Part shown: positions 8,050 to 17,150 of the stretch, in pieces
Layout of the letters: the number at the start of each line of letters is the position of its first letter
How positions within the stretch are numbered: the first letter of the stretch is position 1
Origin: Desulfurococcus mucosus DSM 2162
GTDB taxonomy: Archaea; Thermoproteota; Thermoprotei_A; Sulfolobales; Desulfurococcaceae
NCBI RefSeq assembly: GCF_000186365.1
Contig: NC_014961.1
Coordinates: 310,001 to 374,000 of the forward strand
Length of the DNA stretch: 64,000 nt
Direction of reading: 5' to 3'
Translations under genes and position numbers: made by a program
The notes under the pieces: model-generated
Told to the model about the DNA's origin: nothing
The model's database searches: none
The model's input: the letters and a program-made list of their open reading frames with translations, nothing else

Positions 8050-9108
8050 ATGACCGTTAAGACTCTCCCCGAGTTCCCGGTTAAGAAGGGTGAGCCAGCC
8101 TACAAGCTATGGATATTCGACCCGGGCTGGAAGGGCGAGATACCGTTAACCTTCAACCTTAGACAGCTGGCTGAGCAGAAGAGGTCGGTTTTGCTGCCGG
8201 GCCACAGGCTGTGTGCTGGTTGTGCAGCCCCAATAGTTGTCAAGCTAGCGAGCTTCGCGTTCAGGGGTCCCACAATAGTGGTCAATGCAACTGGCTGCCT
8301 AGAAGTGGCTTCAACAATATTCCCATACACTAGCTGGGCGGTCCCATGGATCCACGTTGCCTTCGAAAACGCTGCAGCGGTTGCAGGAGGCGTTGAGTCA
8401 GCGATAAAAGCCTTGAAGAAGACCGGTAGACTACCCTACGACCACGTTGACGTAGTGGTGTTCGCCGGCGACGGAGGGACATTCGACATAGGTTTCCAGG
8501 CCCTCAGCGGTATGGCTGAGAGAGGCCACGATGTACTCTACATACTGTACGATAACGAAGCATACATGAACACCGGTATACAGAGATCCGGTGGCACACC
8601 CCAGTTCGCTGCGACAACTACTTCACCAGCCGGCGAAGTAGTGCCCGGGAAGACCCAGCCCAAGAAACCCATAGCAGACATAATGGTCGCCCACAGGATA
8701 CCCTATGTCGCAACAGGTACACCGGCACACTGGATGGACTTCATGAAGAAGGTGAGGAGAGGCATAGAGGTCAACGGGCCAGCGTTCATACACGCCTTAA
8801 GCGACTGCAACCGTGGATGGAGGCATGAGACAGATATCTCAGTGGAGATCATGAGGAGGGCTGTTGACACATGCTACTTCCCGCTATGGGAGTGGACGCC
8901 CGAGCAGGGATACGTGTTGACTGATAGAAGCCTCACTATAGCTAGGAACCCCTCCCTGAAGCAGCCCATAGAGAAGTACATAGAGGTGCAGGGGAGGTTC
9001 AGGCATCTATTGAAGCCTGAGAACAGGGAGCTATTGAAGCAGTTCCAAGAGTACGTTGACAAAGTATGGGAAGACCTGTTGAGAAGGGCCAGCAATGCCC
9101 CCAGGTAG
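8050..9108 (+). CDS. porB: 2-oxoacid (pyruvate):ferredoxin oxidoreductase, beta subunit
   Basis: A 352-residue beta subunit that binds thiamine pyrophosphate and the proximal [4Fe-4S] cluster. GHRLCAGCAAP supplies two cluster cysteines, NATGCLEV a third and the later SDCNRGWRH region the fourth. VFAGDGGTFDIGFQALSG with the LYDNEAYMNTGIQRSGGTP stretch is the Mg-TPP binding motif. These features identify PorB rather than the fused bacterial enzyme. Last gene of porGDAB. Its final 14 bp overlap the start of a hydrogenase-maturation protease gene, so reduced ferredoxin production and hydrogenase maturation are apparently co-transcribed, which is consistent with ferredoxin-linked H2 metabolism (inference). 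Confidence 0.95.
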   Translation: MTVKTLPEFPVKKGEPAYKLWIFDPGWKGEIPLTFNLRQLAEQKRSVLLPGHRLCAGCAAPIVVKLASFAFRGPTIVVNATGCLEVASTIFPYTSWAVPWIHVAFENAAAVAGGVESAIKALKKTGRLPYDHVDVVVFAGDGGTFDIGFQALSGMAERGHDVLYILYDNEAYMNTGIQRSGGTPQFAATTTSPAGEVVPGKTQPKKPIADIMVAHRIPYVATGTPAHWMDFMKKVRRGIEVNGPAFIHALSDCNRGWRHETDISVEIMRRAVDTCYFPLWEWTPEQGYVLTDRSLTIARNPSLKQPIEKYIEVQGRFRHLLKPENRELLKQFQEYVDKVWEDLLRRASNAPR

Positions 9109-9643
9109 CGATACACGTGTTTTTTCGAAAAGGGAACTCATAGAGGTGTTAGCCAACCTTATAGGGGAGGATACAGTAATAGCGGGCGTTGGCTCCCCGC
9201 TGAGAATGGATGACAGAGCTGGATTAGTGTTCTGCGACAAGCTACTCGCCAAGGGGTTTAAATGCATTAAATGCGAATACGGATTAGAGAACTGCATCAA
9301 TGAGATAAGGGAGTCGGGAGCAGTGAGACTCGTGGTCGTCGACGCCGTCCTCTACGAGGGTGCTGAGCCAGGCGAAATAGTGGTAGCCAGCGGGGACGCC
9401 TTGGCCGAGAAGTATAGTCTTGCAACAACCCACACGCTACCCGTGAAAACCGTTCTCAGAATACTCGGTGAAACCGGGGTCAGAGAGGTATACGTGGTCG
9501 GCATCGCCCCGAAGCAACTCGGCTACGGGCTAGAGGTCTCGGATAAGGTGGCTGAAAGCGTTGAAAAGCTCGTGGAGGCATTCACATCAGTGCTCGCCGG
9601 GAAGCAGGGCCGGAGCAGTGGGGAGCGAGGGGATGACGCATGA
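9095..9643 (+). CDS. Hydrogenase-maturation endopeptidase (M52, HycI/HyaD-like)
   Basis: A 182-residue member of peptidase family M52, which trims the C-terminus of the large subunit of a [NiFe]-hydrogenase after nickel insertion. The IAGVGSPLRMDDRAG motif matches the family's G(N/S)PLxxDD(G) nickel-contact region. VVVDAVLYEGAEPGE supplies the second Asp and ATTHTLPVKT the histidine region. The ATG lies 14 bp inside the end of porB and the next gene overlaps its stop (ATGA), so translational coupling is likely. No hydrogenase structural genes occur in the window, so its target must be encoded elsewhere. The protease substrate (soluble or membrane-bound hydrogenase) is unknown. Confidence 0.88.
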   Translation: MPPGSDTRVFSKRELIEVLANLIGEDTVIAGVGSPLRMDDRAGLVFCDKLLAKGFKCIKCEYGLENCINEIRESGAVRLVVVDAVLYEGAEPGEIVVASGDALAEKYSLATTHTLPVKTVLRILGETGVREVYVVGIAPKQLGYGLEVSDKVAESVEKLVEAFTSVLAGKQGRSSGERGDDA

Positions 9644-10299
9644 AGGGCTTCATAGGCGTCGACGAGAAACTCCTAGCTGAGTGCAGGAATAGGTATCAAT
9701 GCATATGGGTTGAAACAGCACTCGTGAAACCAGTCAACTCCAATATATTCTACTGCGTCGACTGCTTCTTCCACAAGTACTCTGCAACCAGCGCACCAGA
9801 GCACAGGCTCCTCTTATCATACAGCTCGAGGACGAGTCTCCACGCAGTTAAACCCGGCGTCAGCGGGGGCCTCAGGGTTGTCGAAGCCGACGGAGAGGTC
9901 TGCAGCAGGAGCGGTATCGAGGCATACTTTTCCAGCCTCAGCAGTACCCTAACCCAGGAGATGAAGCAGTTGAGCGAGGAGCGTGAGAAAAACCCGGGGA
10001 AGCTCTCATTCCGAAGCATGCTGCTCGGCCTCATCCTTCCCAGGCAGCGTGACGCACTCCAGGAGGAGGGATGGTACTGGGGTAGACTCACACGCTACAG
10101 GATCGGGCACGAGTTAATGGGGATGCTGGGCTTCGAGAACGGGGTTTTAAACGCTGAGGTGGATACAGCATTCATCCTCTACAGGTTTGACGCGAAGGGA
10201 AGGGTGGCAGCCCTCATAGGTGGTAGAGCCATAGATCTACCCAGCTACAGTAAGATCCTTGATAAAGGGAGACTAATGGCAGACCTCGCACTTGGCTGA
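9640..10299 (+). CDS. Uncharacterised protein with four-cysteine N-terminal cluster
   Basis: I do not recognise this 219-residue protein. Its ATG overlaps the stop of the hydrogenase protease (ATGA), so it is translationally coupled to por/hydrogenase-maturation genes. The N-terminal 45 residues hold Cys15, Cys21, Cys39 and Cys42 (C-x5-C, then C-x2-C) plus His45, an arrangement that could bind zinc or an Fe-S cluster. A middle segment (about residues 90-125) is charged and helical. The C-terminal half contains a GHELMGMLGFENG stretch and ends in mixed alpha/beta sequence. No signal peptide or membrane helix is evident. By context it may assist hydrogenase or ferredoxin-oxidoreductase biogenesis, but that is only a guess. 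Confidence 0.75.
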   Translation: MKGFIGVDEKLLAECRNRYQCIWVETALVKPVNSNIFYCVDCFFHKYSATSAPEHRLLLSYSSRTSLHAVKPGVSGGLRVVEADGEVCSRSGIEAYFSSLSSTLTQEMKQLSEEREKNPGKLSFRSMLLGLILPRQRDALQEEGWYWGRLTRYRIGHELMGMLGFENGVLNAEVDTAFILYRFDAKGRVAALIGGRAIDLPSYSKILDKGRLMADLALG

Positions 10300-10361
10300 C
10301 CAGCCTTCAAGCTCGCATTTATTTACCTGAACCATTATTCCACACATCGTGGTGGAGCCGC

Positions 10362-11462
10362 TTGAGCTGGAGGAACGAATACCTTGAACTAGTGAGAAAG
10401 CTAACTAGTCTACATGGAACCAGTGGGAGAGAGGACTCGGTGAGAGACCTCGTAGTAGACCTCATGAAGCCCCATGTGGATAAGCTCTGGGTCGATGTAT
10501 GGGGCAACGTGGTCGGCTACAGGAAGGGGTCTAAGGGCGCTGGTAGAATAATGCTTGCAGCCCACATGGATGAAATAGGCTTATTCATCTCCCACATAGA
10601 GGACGACGGCTTCCTAAGGGTTATACCCGTGGGCGGGGTACTTGAGAGGACGCTCCTATACCAGAGGGTAGTGGTTAAGACTAGGGATGGAAGACTATAC
10701 AGGGGCGTAATAGGCTTGAAGCCGCCTCACGTAATCAAGCCTGAGGAAGCTCAGAAGGTGCCCGAGATAAGGGAGCTATTCATAGATGTAGGAGCATCCT
10801 CCAGGGAGGAGGTTGAGAAGATGGGTATAAGGGTCGGCGACATAGCCGTGTTCGACAGGGATGTAGCGGAGCTCAGCGGCGACAGGATTACTGGTAAAGC
10901 CTTCGATGACAGGGTGGGAGTCGCCGTGATGCTGAAGGCTTTGGAGTCGCTTGGAGAACACCAGGTAGACGTATACTTTGTTGCAACAGTCCAGGAGGAG
11001 GTGGGTTTGAAAGGCGCCAGGACCTCGTCCTACGGTATCTCACCCGATGTGGCTTTAGCGATAGATGTAACCATAGCGAGCGATGTACCAGGCGTGGCTA
11101 AAAGCGAGTGGTTTACACGCCTAGGCTACGGCCCAGCGATAAAAGTAGTCGACGGCAGGAACGCCAGCGGGCTCATAGCTCATCCAAAGGTAGTGGACTT
11201 CCTGGTAAGCGTCGCTGAGAAGAGGAAGATACCCTACCAGCTGGACGTGATCTCAGGCGGTACCACTGATGCCTCGATAATAGCGTTGAATAAGGAGGGG
11301 GTTGCAGCTGGAACAATATCGATACCTTCGAGATACATACACAGCCCGGTTGAAGTAGTCGACCTCAAAGACCTCTACAATGCATCGCTCCTAGCCAAGG
11401 CCTTCCTCGAGGAGGCAACACCTGAATGGGTGCAGAGCGTTAAAGGGTTGATCGTAAAGTAG
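10362..11462 (+). CDS. M42-family metallo-aminopeptidase (TET/FrvX-like)
   Basis: A 366-residue M42 family co-catalytic metallopeptidase. Such enzymes form large tetrahedral complexes in archaea and remove N-terminal residues from peptides in the cytosol. Metal ligands and catalytic residues are visible: LAAHMDEIG (His68, Asp70), KAFDDRVGV (bridging Asp), TVQEEVGLKGA (Glu-Glu catalytic/metal pair), IDVTIASD (Asp) and SRYIHSPVE (His). SGGTTDAS is the family's conserved loop. Start is a TTG at 10362 with GGTGG about 7 nt upstream; no in-frame ATG exists before the conserved core. Stand-alone gene between the por/hydrogenase region and a convergent GH13 gene; substrate preference within the family (aspartyl, glutamyl, leucyl, lysyl) is not readable. 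Confidence 0.92.
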   Translation: MSWRNEYLELVRKLTSLHGTSGREDSVRDLVVDLMKPHVDKLWVDVWGNVVGYRKGSKGAGRIMLAAHMDEIGLFISHIEDDGFLRVIPVGGVLERTLLYQRVVVKTRDGRLYRGVIGLKPPHVIKPEEAQKVPEIRELFIDVGASSREEVEKMGIRVGDIAVFDRDVAELSGDRITGKAFDDRVGVAVMLKALESLGEHQVDVYFVATVQEEVGLKGARTSSYGISPDVALAIDVTIASDVPGVAKSEWFTRLGYGPAIKVVDGRNASGLIAHPKVVDFLVSVAEKRKIPYQLDVISGGTTDASIIALNKEGVAAGTISIPSRYIHSPVEVVDLKDLYNASLLAKAFLEEATPEWVQSVKGLIVK

Positions 11463-11503
11463 CCGGTCAAGATTTTTAAACCCGGCTACGGTGCCCAGCA
11501 TCC

Positions 11504-13624
11504 CTAGCCCTTGCAGCGTCTCCCAAGCAGTCTGAAACCGTATCCCCCTAGTGTAAGCTTTACTCCTCCACCTACATAGACCTCCTCCCCGGAGACCAGG
11601 TCCACGTATACTCCCTCAGGTATCCCGGGTTCAACAGTCTTCTCCCCCCTAGACAAGTTGGCTAGCACGTAGACTTCCTCACCCTTAATCCACCTCTTGA
11701 TGAGAACCACGTCATCATCAATCCCTGTTGCACTGTAGAATCCCAGCCTAAGGCTCGCCCACGCCTTGTAAAGGGAGATCATCTTTTTCACATGCATGTA
11801 GACCTCCATGTTCCATGCGGCTTCATCCCATGTCATCGGCCTCCTGTTATCCGGGTCCCCGCCGCCCTCCATGCCTACTTCATCACCATAGTAGATCGCC
11901 GGGGAGCCGGGCAGCGTGAAGAGTAGTGTGAACAGTAACTTGACTTTACCGGTGTCTCCCCCAGCATAGGTCATGACCCGGGGAGTGTCATGTGTGCCGA
12001 GCGAGTGGTATAGTGAAATAGCCTTGTAGTGCGGTATCTCACTGTACTCCCTGTTCAACTCTCCGATGAAGTCCTCCATGGATAAGCCTTCGTCTATGAT
12101 CTTGGAGAACACTATTTTCCTCCAGTAGTAGTCCATGACGGAGTCAAAGTACCCGGTGTAGTAGGCCGGGTAGTCGTTGAGCTCGCCGAGCAGTAGGAAG
12201 TCGCTGCGCATATCCTTAACCAGCTTATAGTAGAGCATGAGCCATGTGTAAGGGATGCCTAGCGCTACATCTATCCTGAAGCCGTCTACCCCTTTCTCAG
12301 CCCAGTAGCGTGTAACCTCCATGAAGTAGTCGAGCACCTCCGGGTTCTCATGGTTGAGCTTCGGCATACTCCACAGGTTGAAGAAGGACTCGTAGAATGG
12401 TTCAAGCCCCCTGCTCCTCATAGCCTTCTCAAGCTCCCTTGAACGGCACTCCCCCTCCAGGTAGCCTAGTACCTCGTGCAGTAGCCCTCTGGGAGGCTCC
12501 TCCTTGAAGAGATACCAGTCCCAGTAAGGGGACCCCGGGCCCTCCCTTAACGCCTTAACGAACGCGTGGAAGCAGGGGCTTGTATGGTGTAGCGTTACAT
12601 CGAGCACCAGCTTAACCCCCCTCTTATGCAGCTCATCGACAAGCCTCTTGAAGTCGTCCATGGAGCCGAGATACCTGTCTACACTGGTGAAATCATATAT
12701 GTCATACCTGTGATACGTGGCGGCCTGGAATATCGGGGTCAAGTAGAGTGCGTCCACGCCTAAGCCCACGATGTGGTTCAACCTTCTAATTATCCCCTGT
12801 ATGTCGCCGCCATAGTAGCCCGGCTCCCTTGGCGCTACACGCGTTACCTTAACAGGGGGGTCGTTCCCTGGATCACCGTTATCAAAGCTATCCGGGAACA
12901 CCTGGTAGTACACGGCGCCCATATACCACTCGGCCTCACTGATCCCCGGTATCCTCTCAGACTCAACTACTATGGGGCTGGGATCCATGGCTATGCCTTC
13001 ATCACCATAGTAGAGGTCTACGCCTTGATGCCTGATGAGAAACCTGTACTTGTACACATGGCTCCCAATGTACTGTAAGTGATACTCGTAGACGGCTGCA
13101 TCCCTGAACACGTATTCAACGGCGGGCTTATACTCTCCTTCACCCTCAACGATGAGCCTAGGTTTATCTAGGCCCCTGGGCACCCTAATCCTCACGACAA
13201 GGGTGTCGAGGAACCTGTGGAGGAATGCCTCCTCGTCCTCAGCGTGGACAACATCGTCAACCGGGTTCTCGGATGCTTTAACAATGGATCTTGAGAGCCT
13301 GAAGGGCACGCGCCAATCATAGAAGGGCCTTGACTCAACGATATCCGGGTTCTCGGGGTCCGGGACGGGTGCACCACTGTTCACTGAGAAGCCATAGTGG
13401 TATTCACCCGGCCACAGCTTCAACACGATTCTACCACGGTCGCCCACCCTCCTGAGTCTCAGATGCCCTGGAAACCAGCCTGAGAACACGCCTATCAAGT
13501 AAACCCTTCTAGCTCCACTAGGCCAGGGAACACTGTATTCGACGAGGTACCTGCCGAAGCGGCCTCTCCCAATGGTTTCACGCCCTAGAACCCTGTACAC
13601 GGCTCCACACCGTTCACCATGCAT
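11504..13624 (-). CDS. GH13 neopullulanase / maltogenic amylase-type alpha-glucan hydrolase
   Basis: A ~706-residue intracellular glycoside hydrolase family 13 enzyme. Two N-terminal beta domains are visible: a CBM48-like module (about residues 30-95, VYLIGVFSGWFPGH... LWPGEYHYGF) and a GH13_20-type N-domain (about 130-215), followed by the catalytic barrel beginning YYQVFPDSF. The four conserved regions are DVTLHH (I), GFRIDVA (II, nucleophile Asp), LLGELND (III, acid Glu) and GTHDTPR (IV, Asp). No signal peptide. Enzymes of this shape degrade cyclodextrins, pullulan and maltodextrins and sometimes debranch. Region I has His where many family members have Asn. Starts possible at TTG 13627 or ATG 13624; neither has a clear SD, so a leaderless mRNA is possible. 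Confidence 0.9.
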   Translation of the reverse strand: MHGERCGAVYRVLGRETIGRGRFGRYLVEYSVPWPSGARRVYLIGVFSGWFPGHLRLRRVGDRGRIVLKLWPGEYHYGFSVNSGAPVPDPENPDIVESRPFYDWRVPFRLSRSIVKASENPVDDVVHAEDEEAFLHRFLDTLVVRIRVPRGLDKPRLIVEGEGEYKPAVEYVFRDAAVYEYHLQYIGSHVYKYRFLIRHQGVDLYYGDEGIAMDPSPIVVESERIPGISEAEWYMGAVYYQVFPDSFDNGDPGNDPPVKVTRVAPREPGYYGGDIQGIIRRLNHIVGLGVDALYLTPIFQAATYHRYDIYDFTSVDRYLGSMDDFKRLVDELHKRGVKLVLDVTLHHTSPCFHAFVKALREGPGSPYWDWYLFKEEPPRGLLHEVLGYLEGECRSRELEKAMRSRGLEPFYESFFNLWSMPKLNHENPEVLDYFMEVTRYWAEKGVDGFRIDVALGIPYTWLMLYYKLVKDMRSDFLLLGELNDYPAYYTGYFDSVMDYYWRKIVFSKIIDEGLSMEDFIGELNREYSEIPHYKAISLYHSLGTHDTPRVMTYAGGDTGKVKLLFTLLFTLPGSPAIYYGDEVGMEGGGDPDNRRPMTWDEAAWNMEVYMHVKKMISLYKAWASLRLGFYSATGIDDDVVLIKRWIKGEEVYVLANLSRGEKTVEPGIPEGVYVDLVSGEEVYVGGGVKLTLGGYGFRLLGRRCKG

Positions 13625-13647
13625 CAATGCTCGTCATAAAACTGCAC

Positions 13648-13668
13648 CGGGCACGCTTTCCATGCCCG
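13648..13668. repeat. Inverted repeat upstream of the GH13 gene
   Basis: CGGGCA (13648-13653) and TGCCCG (13663-13668) are perfect six-base arms separated by nine bases, lying 24 bp before the GH13 start and between divergent promoters. An operator for the amylase gene is plausible, but no regulator is identified. Confidence 0.35.
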
Positions 13669-13743
13669 TGTAATCGTGTAGGATATGTAGTGGATAGGCT
13701 AATAAGGGTGTTCCCACATATACCACCATGTTAATGCTTAGGG

Positions 13744-14688
13744 TTGGCCCATATGGGTTTCTACAGTGCTGTAAGGAAGATCCTTGTTGATGGAGAGCTC
13801 CTCATAGAGAGGGAGAGAGAACTCAGGGTAATTGTTGCAGCGATGCTGGCTAAGGGACATGTGATAATGGAGGGGGTTCCAGGAGTCGCGAAGACCTACA
13901 CGGCTAAAGCTGTGGCAAGGCTCCTTGACTTGGAGTTCAAGAGGGTTCAGATGACGCCGGACCTCCTTCCCTCAGACATAGTTGGCTACAGTATCTTCGA
14001 CCCGAAGACAGGGGGCTTCACGGTGAGGAGAGGCCCTATATTCACGAACATACTCTTAGCCGACGAGATCAACAGGGCTTCCCCTAGGACTCAGTCAGCC
14101 CTCCTGGAGGCCATGCAGGAGAGACAGGTGACGATAGAGGGTGAAACACACAGGCTCCCAGAGCCCTTCATGGTGATAGCCACCATGAACCCTGTTGAAA
14201 TGGAAGGGGTTTTCCCTCTCCCCGAGGCACAGCTCGACAGGTTCCTAGTGAGGGTTGAAGCAGGGTACACGTCGCATGAGGGCTTAGTGAAGATACTTAA
14301 ACGGGCGGAGGAGATAGAGAGGGCGATCGAGGGATTGAAGCCTGTTGCATCCCGAAGCGAGCTACTGGAGGAGATAAGTAGGGCGGCTGAGGTAAGGGTG
14401 GATGACTCAATCTACGACTACGCTGCGTCAATAATCGAGGAGACACGTAGGCACCCGGCTGTCAGGCTAGGGGGATCGCCCAGGGCCGGCATAGCACTGG
14501 TGAGGGTTGCGAAATCCCTCGCCTACATGGAGGGCAGGGGCTACGTTATACCTGACGACGTCAAAGAGGCGTGTAAGCCAGTCCTCTCCCACAGGCTCAT
14601 CCTCAAGCCCGAGTACGAGGTGCAGGGGTTGAGTGTTAGCAGGGTTATAGAGGACGTCTTATCAAGGGTCAAGGTGCCTGCTCCTTGA
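13744..14688 (+). CDS. MoxR-family AAA+ ATPase
   Basis: A 314-residue MoxR AAA+ ATPase, a chaperone-like enzyme usually working with VWA or DUF58 proteins to mature or assemble other complexes. Walker A GVPGVAKT is at residues 44-51, followed by the characteristic pre-Walker [20 protein letters not shown], then QERQVTIEG, sensor-1 [10 protein letters not shown] and PEAQLDRF with the arginine finger region. The C-terminal lid domain extends to residue 310. Start is TTG 13744 or the in-frame ATG 13753; a TATA-like CTAATAAGG lies near 13697. It heads a six-gene operon with short overlaps ending in a DUF58 gene, the standard MoxR partner. A second MoxR-type protein (RavA-like) lies at 57461-58612. 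Confidence 0.93.
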   Translation: MAHMGFYSAVRKILVDGELLIERERELRVIVAAMLAKGHVIMEGVPGVAKTYTAKAVARLLDLEFKRVQMTPDLLPSDIVGYSIFDPKTGGFTVRRGPIFTNILLADEINRASPRTQSALLEAMQERQVTIEGETHRLPEPFMVIATMNPVEMEGVFPLPEAQLDRFLVRVEAGYTSHEGLVKILKRAEEIERAIEGLKPVASRSELLEEISRAAEVRVDDSIYDYAASIIEETRRHPAVRLGGSPRAGIALVRVAKSLAYMEGRGYVIPDDVKEACKPVLSHRLILKPEYEVQGLSVSRVIEDVLSRVKVPAP

Positions 14689-15758
14689 GGGCAACCATGG
14701 CACTGCTCCTCGCAGTGCTTCTTGCAGCAGCACTCCCAGTGGCGTCAGCTCAGGACAGGCACACAGCCGGGTTCCCCAGTCAACTAGACGCCCCGCTCAC
14801 CATGGACGAGTTGCTCCGTGAACTATACAACATGTCCCTGGTAGAATTGGATCCACGCTCCCTTAACGAGTCAACGCTCCTAGGCCTCCTGGACAAGCTG
14901 GCTGGGAGCGGAGCGCTGAATGAGACATATAAGGGTAGGCTGCAACAGTTGTTGACGGCTCCATCAGAGTCACTGGTAGCCAATGTAAGCGACCCGGAGC
15001 TGCGTGCACTGCTACAGGGCCTCCTTGACAAAGGAAGCCTCTCCCCTGACGAGGTCTCATCAATCCTCAAGTACATAGATGCATTGAAGGCTGCCGGCAG
15101 GCTCAGCCCGGAGGACGAGTTAATAGCTTACAGGGTTCTCTCAAAGCTGGCTTCAACCAGCACGGGGGCTGGCTCCGAGCTATCTTCAAGGGTTCTCTCA
15201 ACGCTTCTCAACATTGCCGGCTTACAGAGGCCGTTGCCGGAGGCCCCGGTCAACGCCTCCATCGGGGTCCCATTGACTGGTTCAAGCGGCTTAGCCCTAC
15301 CGGGGCCGCCGAGTATACAGGGGATCCCTGGACTACCCTCCTCCCCGGTGATCCCTCAGCTACCCCTCCTCATAGGCGTGGTGGCAGCGGTCTTCCTCAC
15401 GGCTCTAACCGTTACTCTTAAAGGCAGCCTGGTTAAGGATGCCTTATCCGGGGCTTTCTCGACTATGGCGTCAACGCTCCGGGGCCACCGCTTCACCGGG
15501 GCCGAGCCAGGTGACTGTGTCTCAGCGTACTGGGCGAGCGTGGCCCTAGTGGGTTGGAGGTATAGGGCTGCGAAGATGCTTCACGAGACCCCGAGAGAAT
15601 ACTTGTCCAGGGTGAAGGGGGCCCTGCCACCGGATGTCGCCGGCTTACTCAGGGAGGTTACAGTGCTCTACGAGGAGTGCAGGTTCGGGCATGCCAGCGT
15701 GGACAAGGAGTCTATTGGCAAGTACAGGGAGCTGGTGAGGAGGCTTGGAGAAGGGTAG
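14685..15758 (+). CDS. Secreted/membrane protein with C-terminal DUF4129 domain
   Basis: A ~357-residue membrane-anchored protein. The N-terminus ([20 protein letters not shown] from the internal ATG at 14697) is a clear signal peptide, and the TTG at 14685 overlaps the moxR stop by 4 nt. The extracellular half (about residues 40-200) is helical and charged with no recognised domain, then a proline-rich linker, one transmembrane helix around residues 225-243, and a cytoplasmic DUF4129 domain with the typical [13 protein letters not shown] motif near the C-terminus. DUF4129 proteins are widespread partners of MoxR/DUF58 operons, sometimes fused to transglutaminase domains; none is fused here. 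Its exact task is unknown; the topology suggests it couples the outside to MoxR-dependent events inside. Confidence 0.82.
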   Translation: MRATMALLLAVLLAAALPVASAQDRHTAGFPSQLDAPLTMDELLRELYNMSLVELDPRSLNESTLLGLLDKLAGSGALNETYKGRLQQLLTAPSESLVANVSDPELRALLQGLLDKGSLSPDEVSSILKYIDALKAAGRLSPEDELIAYRVLSKLASTSTGAGSELSSRVLSTLLNIAGLQRPLPEAPVNASIGVPLTGSSGLALPGPPSIQGIPGLPSSPVIPQLPLLIGVVAAVFLTALTVTLKGSLVKDALSGAFSTMASTLRGHRFTGAEPGDCVSAYWASVALVGWRYRAAKMLHETPREYLSRVKGALPPDVAGLLREVTVLYEECRFGHASVDKESIGKYRELVRRLGEG

Positions 15759-16884
15759 GGTGCTCCTCGCTGTAGGCGTGAGGCTGACCGCCCTCCTCCT
15801 ACTGTACGATGCAGGAGTCTTCACCGGCAGCATGGTTTCAGCCGTCTACGCCGGCGGGCTACCCGTTAAAGGGCTCGGCGCAGCCGCCTCCCTGCTCACA
15901 CTACTGCTCGCCGGCCTCGTCCTCGCAACGGGGAGCCTCAAGGCGTATGTGGCGGCTCTCTCAGCGATAACGCTTCTATCCATAGCTGTCCACAGTGTCC
16001 CAGTAGCCTCGATCACGGGCCTCCCATTGATCCTCGTGCTCGACACGCTTTCAAACATCTATAGGGGAGGCGAGGTCTCACAGCTGGGTCTGAGCCGTCG
16101 CGACATCGCCCGTACACTCGTAGCATTCACCGCGGTGCAAGCCGTGATGCTCACAATAGCTTTAACGCTTGCATTCTTCTCCGGGGCATTCGTCAACGGC
16201 TTCGAGAAAGCCCTTTCAAGTGCAGCGGCTTCGAAGCCGTTGCTCACGCCGATACTTTCATCGAGAATCCTCGCCGTCGCGTTGACGAGTATTCTCGCAG
16301 TCTACTTCTACGGGGTTTTCAGGGCCGGGGCGGAGGCAACAGTGGTTTTCCTAGCTCCCTCAAGAAGCTATGCTTTAAGCAGGCTTGCACGGGACCCCGG
16401 TTTAGACGTGGTTTTCAAAGTACCCCTCACATGGCTCCTAGGGTTACCCATGGCTTTCCTCGTATACCCAGCCTTCTACACGATACTCCACGATGTCTAC
16501 TTACCCTACGTGGCACCATGGCTGTCTAAGGCAACTGCGTCAAGCTGGTACATGGGGCTGCTCGTAGACTTCCTCACAGGGTCACTGGCCTTCGCCATCT
16601 CAGCGGCAGCAGTAGGAGACTTCCTGAACTGGAGCCTCCTAGGCGGCGTGGATGACCCTGGTAAAGGAAGCTCCCTCATCATCAAGCCACTCCTGGTTCT
16701 AGCATTCATCTACGCAACCTCGGTAGTGCTCTCCACGGGTAAAGGCATCCCTCTCCAGGACTCATTGTTGAACCCGGCTTTCCCCGAGCTGGCGGGTTTA
16801 ATTAGCTCCCACTACATTGATTACAGTGCAACAGTGGTGTCCCTCATGAGCGACGTGTCAAGGCTCCTAGGGGTGGTTCCATGA
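15745..16884 (+). CDS. Polytopic membrane protein of the MoxR/DUF58 operon
   Basis: A 379-residue hydrophobic protein with roughly eight to nine predicted membrane segments (for example about residues 5-25, 45-65, 70-95, 125-150, 170-190, 220-245, 270-295, 310-330). I recognise no catalytic motif. The TTG start overlaps the previous gene by 14 bp and is directly preceded by GGTGAGGAGG, and the following small membrane gene overlaps its stop by 4 bp, so it is firmly within the operon. Equivalent MoxR-DUF58 loci commonly include polytopic membrane proteins of unknown role. A channel, scaffold or stage for assembly of an envelope complex are all possible; nothing in the sequence decides. Confidence 0.8.
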   Translation: MEKGRVLLAVGVRLTALLLLYDAGVFTGSMVSAVYAGGLPVKGLGAAASLLTLLLAGLVLATGSLKAYVAALSAITLLSIAVHSVPVASITGLPLILVLDTLSNIYRGGEVSQLGLSRRDIARTLVAFTAVQAVMLTIALTLAFFSGAFVNGFEKALSSAAASKPLLTPILSSRILAVALTSILAVYFYGVFRAGAEATVVFLAPSRSYALSRLARDPGLDVVFKVPLTWLLGLPMAFLVYPAFYTILHDVYLPYVAPWLSKATASSWYMGLLVDFLTGSLAFAISAAAVGDFLNWSLLGGVDDPGKGSSLIIKPLLVLAFIYATSVVLSTGKGIPLQDSLLNPAFPELAGLISSHYIDYSATVVSLMSDVSRLLGVVP

Positions 16885-17150
16885 GTCAACGCCTCCACGG
16901 CTTCAAAGCAAGGGGGATAGCGTTCCCATTGCTCCTGGCACTCGGGGTGGCAGTGCTCTCAGCATCCATAGTGATCCTCATCTTATCCCTGGGCTACATG
17001 GGGAGCGCCATGGTGGGGCTCTCCCTGCTAGCGGCCTTAATAGGGTTCTCCCTGTTATCGGCATCACTATACATATTGAGGCTGGCGGCTTATGTCTACG
17101 CAGCAGAAAGGAAAGGAGAAGGCGAGGAGAAAGGGTTGGAGAAGAAGTAG
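16881..17150 (+). CDS. Small two-helix membrane protein
   Basis: An 89-residue protein with two long hydrophobic helices (about residues 13-36 and 40-68) and a charged lysine/glutamate-rich C-terminal tail. ATG at 16881 overlaps the previous stop (ATGA). Its last 59 bp overlap the start of the next gene in another frame, an unusually long overlap for this genome. No family is recognised. Position in the MoxR/DUF4129/DUF4350/DUF58 operon suggests a structural subunit of the same membrane complex. Confidence 0.72.
   Translation: MSQRLHGFKARGIAFPLLLALGVAVLSASIVILILSLGYMGSAMVGLSLLAALIGFSLLSASLYILRLAAYVYAAERKGEGEEKGLEKK

Noticed and set aside
14685-15758. Transglutaminase-like protein fused to DUF4129
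   Set aside because: The extracellular part lacks a Cys-His-Asp transglutaminase triad, so only the DUF4129 domain is supported.
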